A DNA stretch of 64,000 bases from Neoechinorhynchus agilis (taxonomy: Eukaryota > Acanthocephala). Of this stretch, positions 61,906-64,000 are shown one piece after another. The stretch is taken from assembly GCA_051530055.1 (NCBI GenBank), contig CM121343.1:5518001-5582000 (forward strand), in the 5' to 3' direction. The stretch's first letter is position 1. Each line of letters starts with the position of its first letter. Both the position numbers and the translations under genes were made by a program. The notes under the pieces are model-generated. The model did no database searches. It was not told where the DNA came from and saw only the letters and a program-made list of their open reading frames with translations.

Positions 61906-64000
61906 TTGTCTTTTCGACGAGTGGAAATGGTCCTAAATCCGAAGTAAATGTCGAACAAAGTTGAAGCTTTAAATCAATTCATAAACCGTCGCCTGTATTA
62001 AAATCATAGATGGTCTAACGATCGCTGTATGGCGATCAAATTGCATGGATCTAGTTTAGCCTTTACTATTGGCGGCCGACTGCAAAGAAACTGAGTTTTA
62101 AATGACCGAAGATCTTAGTGACCGGCTAAATTGTAATGTCGAGAGATTTGATGAATTTGAGATTAATGGAAGCATTTAATTTGTTAGGTCGGTTGCTGAA
62201 TATTCATGGATAATTTGTAGTGTATTTTTGTAGGGCTGAAAGGTCGTTTGTGCCTTGAGAATTTATAATCAGTTATAGTAGCGAAAATAACTTTTTCCTC
62301 GCCATTTAAGCAGGTTTTTATTAGGTGTTTAATGTGTGGTATCCAATTTCCTTTTATTGTAGGACGCGAAAATATTTTTTTAGATTACAGAGGCCAGTTA
62401 TTTAATCTAAAACAATAGCATTTTCTAATAATGATAAAAATTCTAACAATGAATTGTTTTATGAGAGAAAATTCTCTGACAATCATTTGAGAATTTTTGA
62501 CGGATATAAATTGAAATCGTACGTAGCCTGAATTTTTAATCTAAAATAATTCCATTCGTGTTTTTTAGAATGACGAAATTTAAATTAATCAGTTTCTGAT
62601 TTTATATTGAGAACATCGATAATCTATCCGTAAACATCAAAATGTTTCCATTTGATCACAAAACTCAAAATTAAAAAAAATTCGGATTTGATAGGAAGGA
62701 TGATAGCGAACAAAGCTTCCCTGACATTGTATGTCGGACTAGTAACCCAACGAGTAATAAAATGTTTAAATGTTGATAGTCGACGCTAACAAGAGACACA
62801 GACTCGGACATGCGTCAACGTTATCCCATTATCCTCGCGATATTCCTACCGGCAATTTGATTTGTTATTTTGGCTTAATTGTAATCTTAATTTCAGTTGA
62901 AATAAAATCTCCTTTGCTATCTTAACAGTGCGTTTGGATCAGTCTGTCACGACTGTACTGAAACCCACTAGGATAAAAGTTATTATCCGAGTATTTAATA
63001 TTAAGTCTGAGGAAGGCTAATGATGGCATCGAATTTCCGTTGGAATTCAATCTACCGATTGGAGTCTTCATGAATCGTTGTGTAAGTGCTGTAAATTTGA
63101 AGTTTAAAATAGTCGCAGAATTGGGAATGTGAGTTGTTGGAACGATTGGTACGAAACGTTGGACGTAAACTGCTCTTATTTGAACGAATTAAAATGTCAA
63201 CTATTCAGGATTGTTTTGGGATTGGTCATATCTGCCCTTTACATTCCTAATAAGGGGCTTACGCATTGTATGACTGCGAGTGGTTCAGGTAAAGATTTAA
63301 GCTTGCCACAATTCTTAAATTTAGACTTCAGCGGTAAATATACTGATAAAAATATTTTTCGGTGTGAGGATATTTTAACGCTGATTTATTTATGGATGAG
63401 CGGTCTGTTTGGTTGTTCCGACCGACTGGCACTCTAGTTGAAAAACTCTAAAATTTTGGTATTTTCCACCTTAAAACAAGGTTCGTAAATGGTAGTTGGG
63501 ATAAATGCTGAATTTGGGTACGATAAGTAATGTCAACAAACCCACAGCGGTGACATTTCTCGCAGGTGACCCCATTTACTTTCATTATTGGCGATTTGAG
63601 GTATATTTAATGGCTCTTAGGCATAATGATTACTCGATGCATTTTGTTATTTTGAGTAGCCTGCAAAATTATGCACTTGGAAGATTTTTAGAGACTACTT
63701 TTTCTATCAAAGTGCCGATCTCGAGAATATGACTTTTCGAATCACCGATAATCAGTATGCAACACCAATAGCTCTACATATTTCTTAACGTCTATAGAAA
63801 CTTCTAAATGTCGAAGATTGTATGTGTTCAGCAACCTTAACGAAAAACATTATCATACATGGGAAAGTGTTTCGGTTTCTATTCAAAACGCCATAATCCG
63901 TTTGGCTCTTTGTGAAGGAAACGATTTATTTCTACCTAAAAAAGATCAAATAGGCGTCTGGAGCTGACATTCAACTCGGAACCGAATCATCTCATTCAAA
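61906..64000. other. AT-rich right flank
   Basis: About 2.1 kb. The plus strand at about 63023-63082 reads DGIEFPLEFNLPIGVFMNRC before GTAAGT and might be an exon, but no partner or family is established. Longer plus frames at 63129-63437 and 63505-63732 match nothing I know. Confidence 0.4.

Noticed and set aside
63023-63090. Exon reading IEFPLEFNLPIGVF as ATG5
   Set aside because: A loose resemblance to the ATG5 PIG(L/V)LFD segment only; flanking residues do not match and no second exon was found.

Overview
The window looks like an invertebrate animal nuclear contig, most likely a nematode. It is AT-rich, its genes are split by very short GT-AG introns (about 45-60 bp), and its proteins are clearly metazoan: quiescin sulfhydryl oxidase, CSK, CDK9, GRAMD1/Aster, a codanin-like protein, signal peptide peptidase and ninjurin. 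The repeat load and the isolated LINE and Penelope remnants suggest a repeat-rich genome rather than a compact one. I cannot fix the species from sequence alone.

Layout. 1-8.6 kb is gene-dense: the 3' end of a QSOX gene (+), a claudin-like four-TM gene (-, tail to tail with QSOX), a small secreted peptide gene (+) and a single-exon CDK9-type kinase (-). 8.6-11.7 kb holds a foldback-type repeat and intergenic DNA. 11.8-14.8 kb is a CSK-type SH2-kinase (-) with a reverse-transcriptase fossil in its large intron. 15.3-22.5 kb is mostly tandem repeats: a 180-bp minisatellite, a roughly 326-bp array, a hairpin, and an eight-copy array ending just before the next gene. 22.7-26.6 kb is a complete GRAMD1/Aster sterol-transporter gene in nine exons. 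It is followed by an isolated PDE-like exon, another RT fossil, a codanin-1-like gene (28.8-31.0 kb) and a short unknown gene (31.6-32.1 kb).

33.6-37.5 kb is a satellite array of about 33 monomers of ~118 bp, largely arranged as A/B dimers. 38-45.8 kb is a nest of retroelement remnants (a LINE with ORF1 and endonuclease start, an oppositely oriented relative, a Penelope-like 3' end, an internally deleted RTE-type LINE) and a hairpin element. 47.8-50.9 kb carries poorly recognised plus-strand exons. 51.5-52.7 kb is a signal peptide peptidase (-). 53-57 kb has two foldback elements and two RT fossils. 57.1-58.5 kb is a ninjurin with a long N-terminal extension (-). 59.3-61.9 kb is a 129-bp (43-codon) tandem repeat with a three-unit higher-order period. 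The last 2 kb has no recognised gene.

The genes do not form a pathway or operon. Several share a membrane/secretory theme (QSOX, SPP, GRAMD1, ninjurin, claudin-like), but I treat this as coincidence. Exon joins below were chosen so that reading frame, splice signals and family homology all agree. No alignment or RNA evidence was available.
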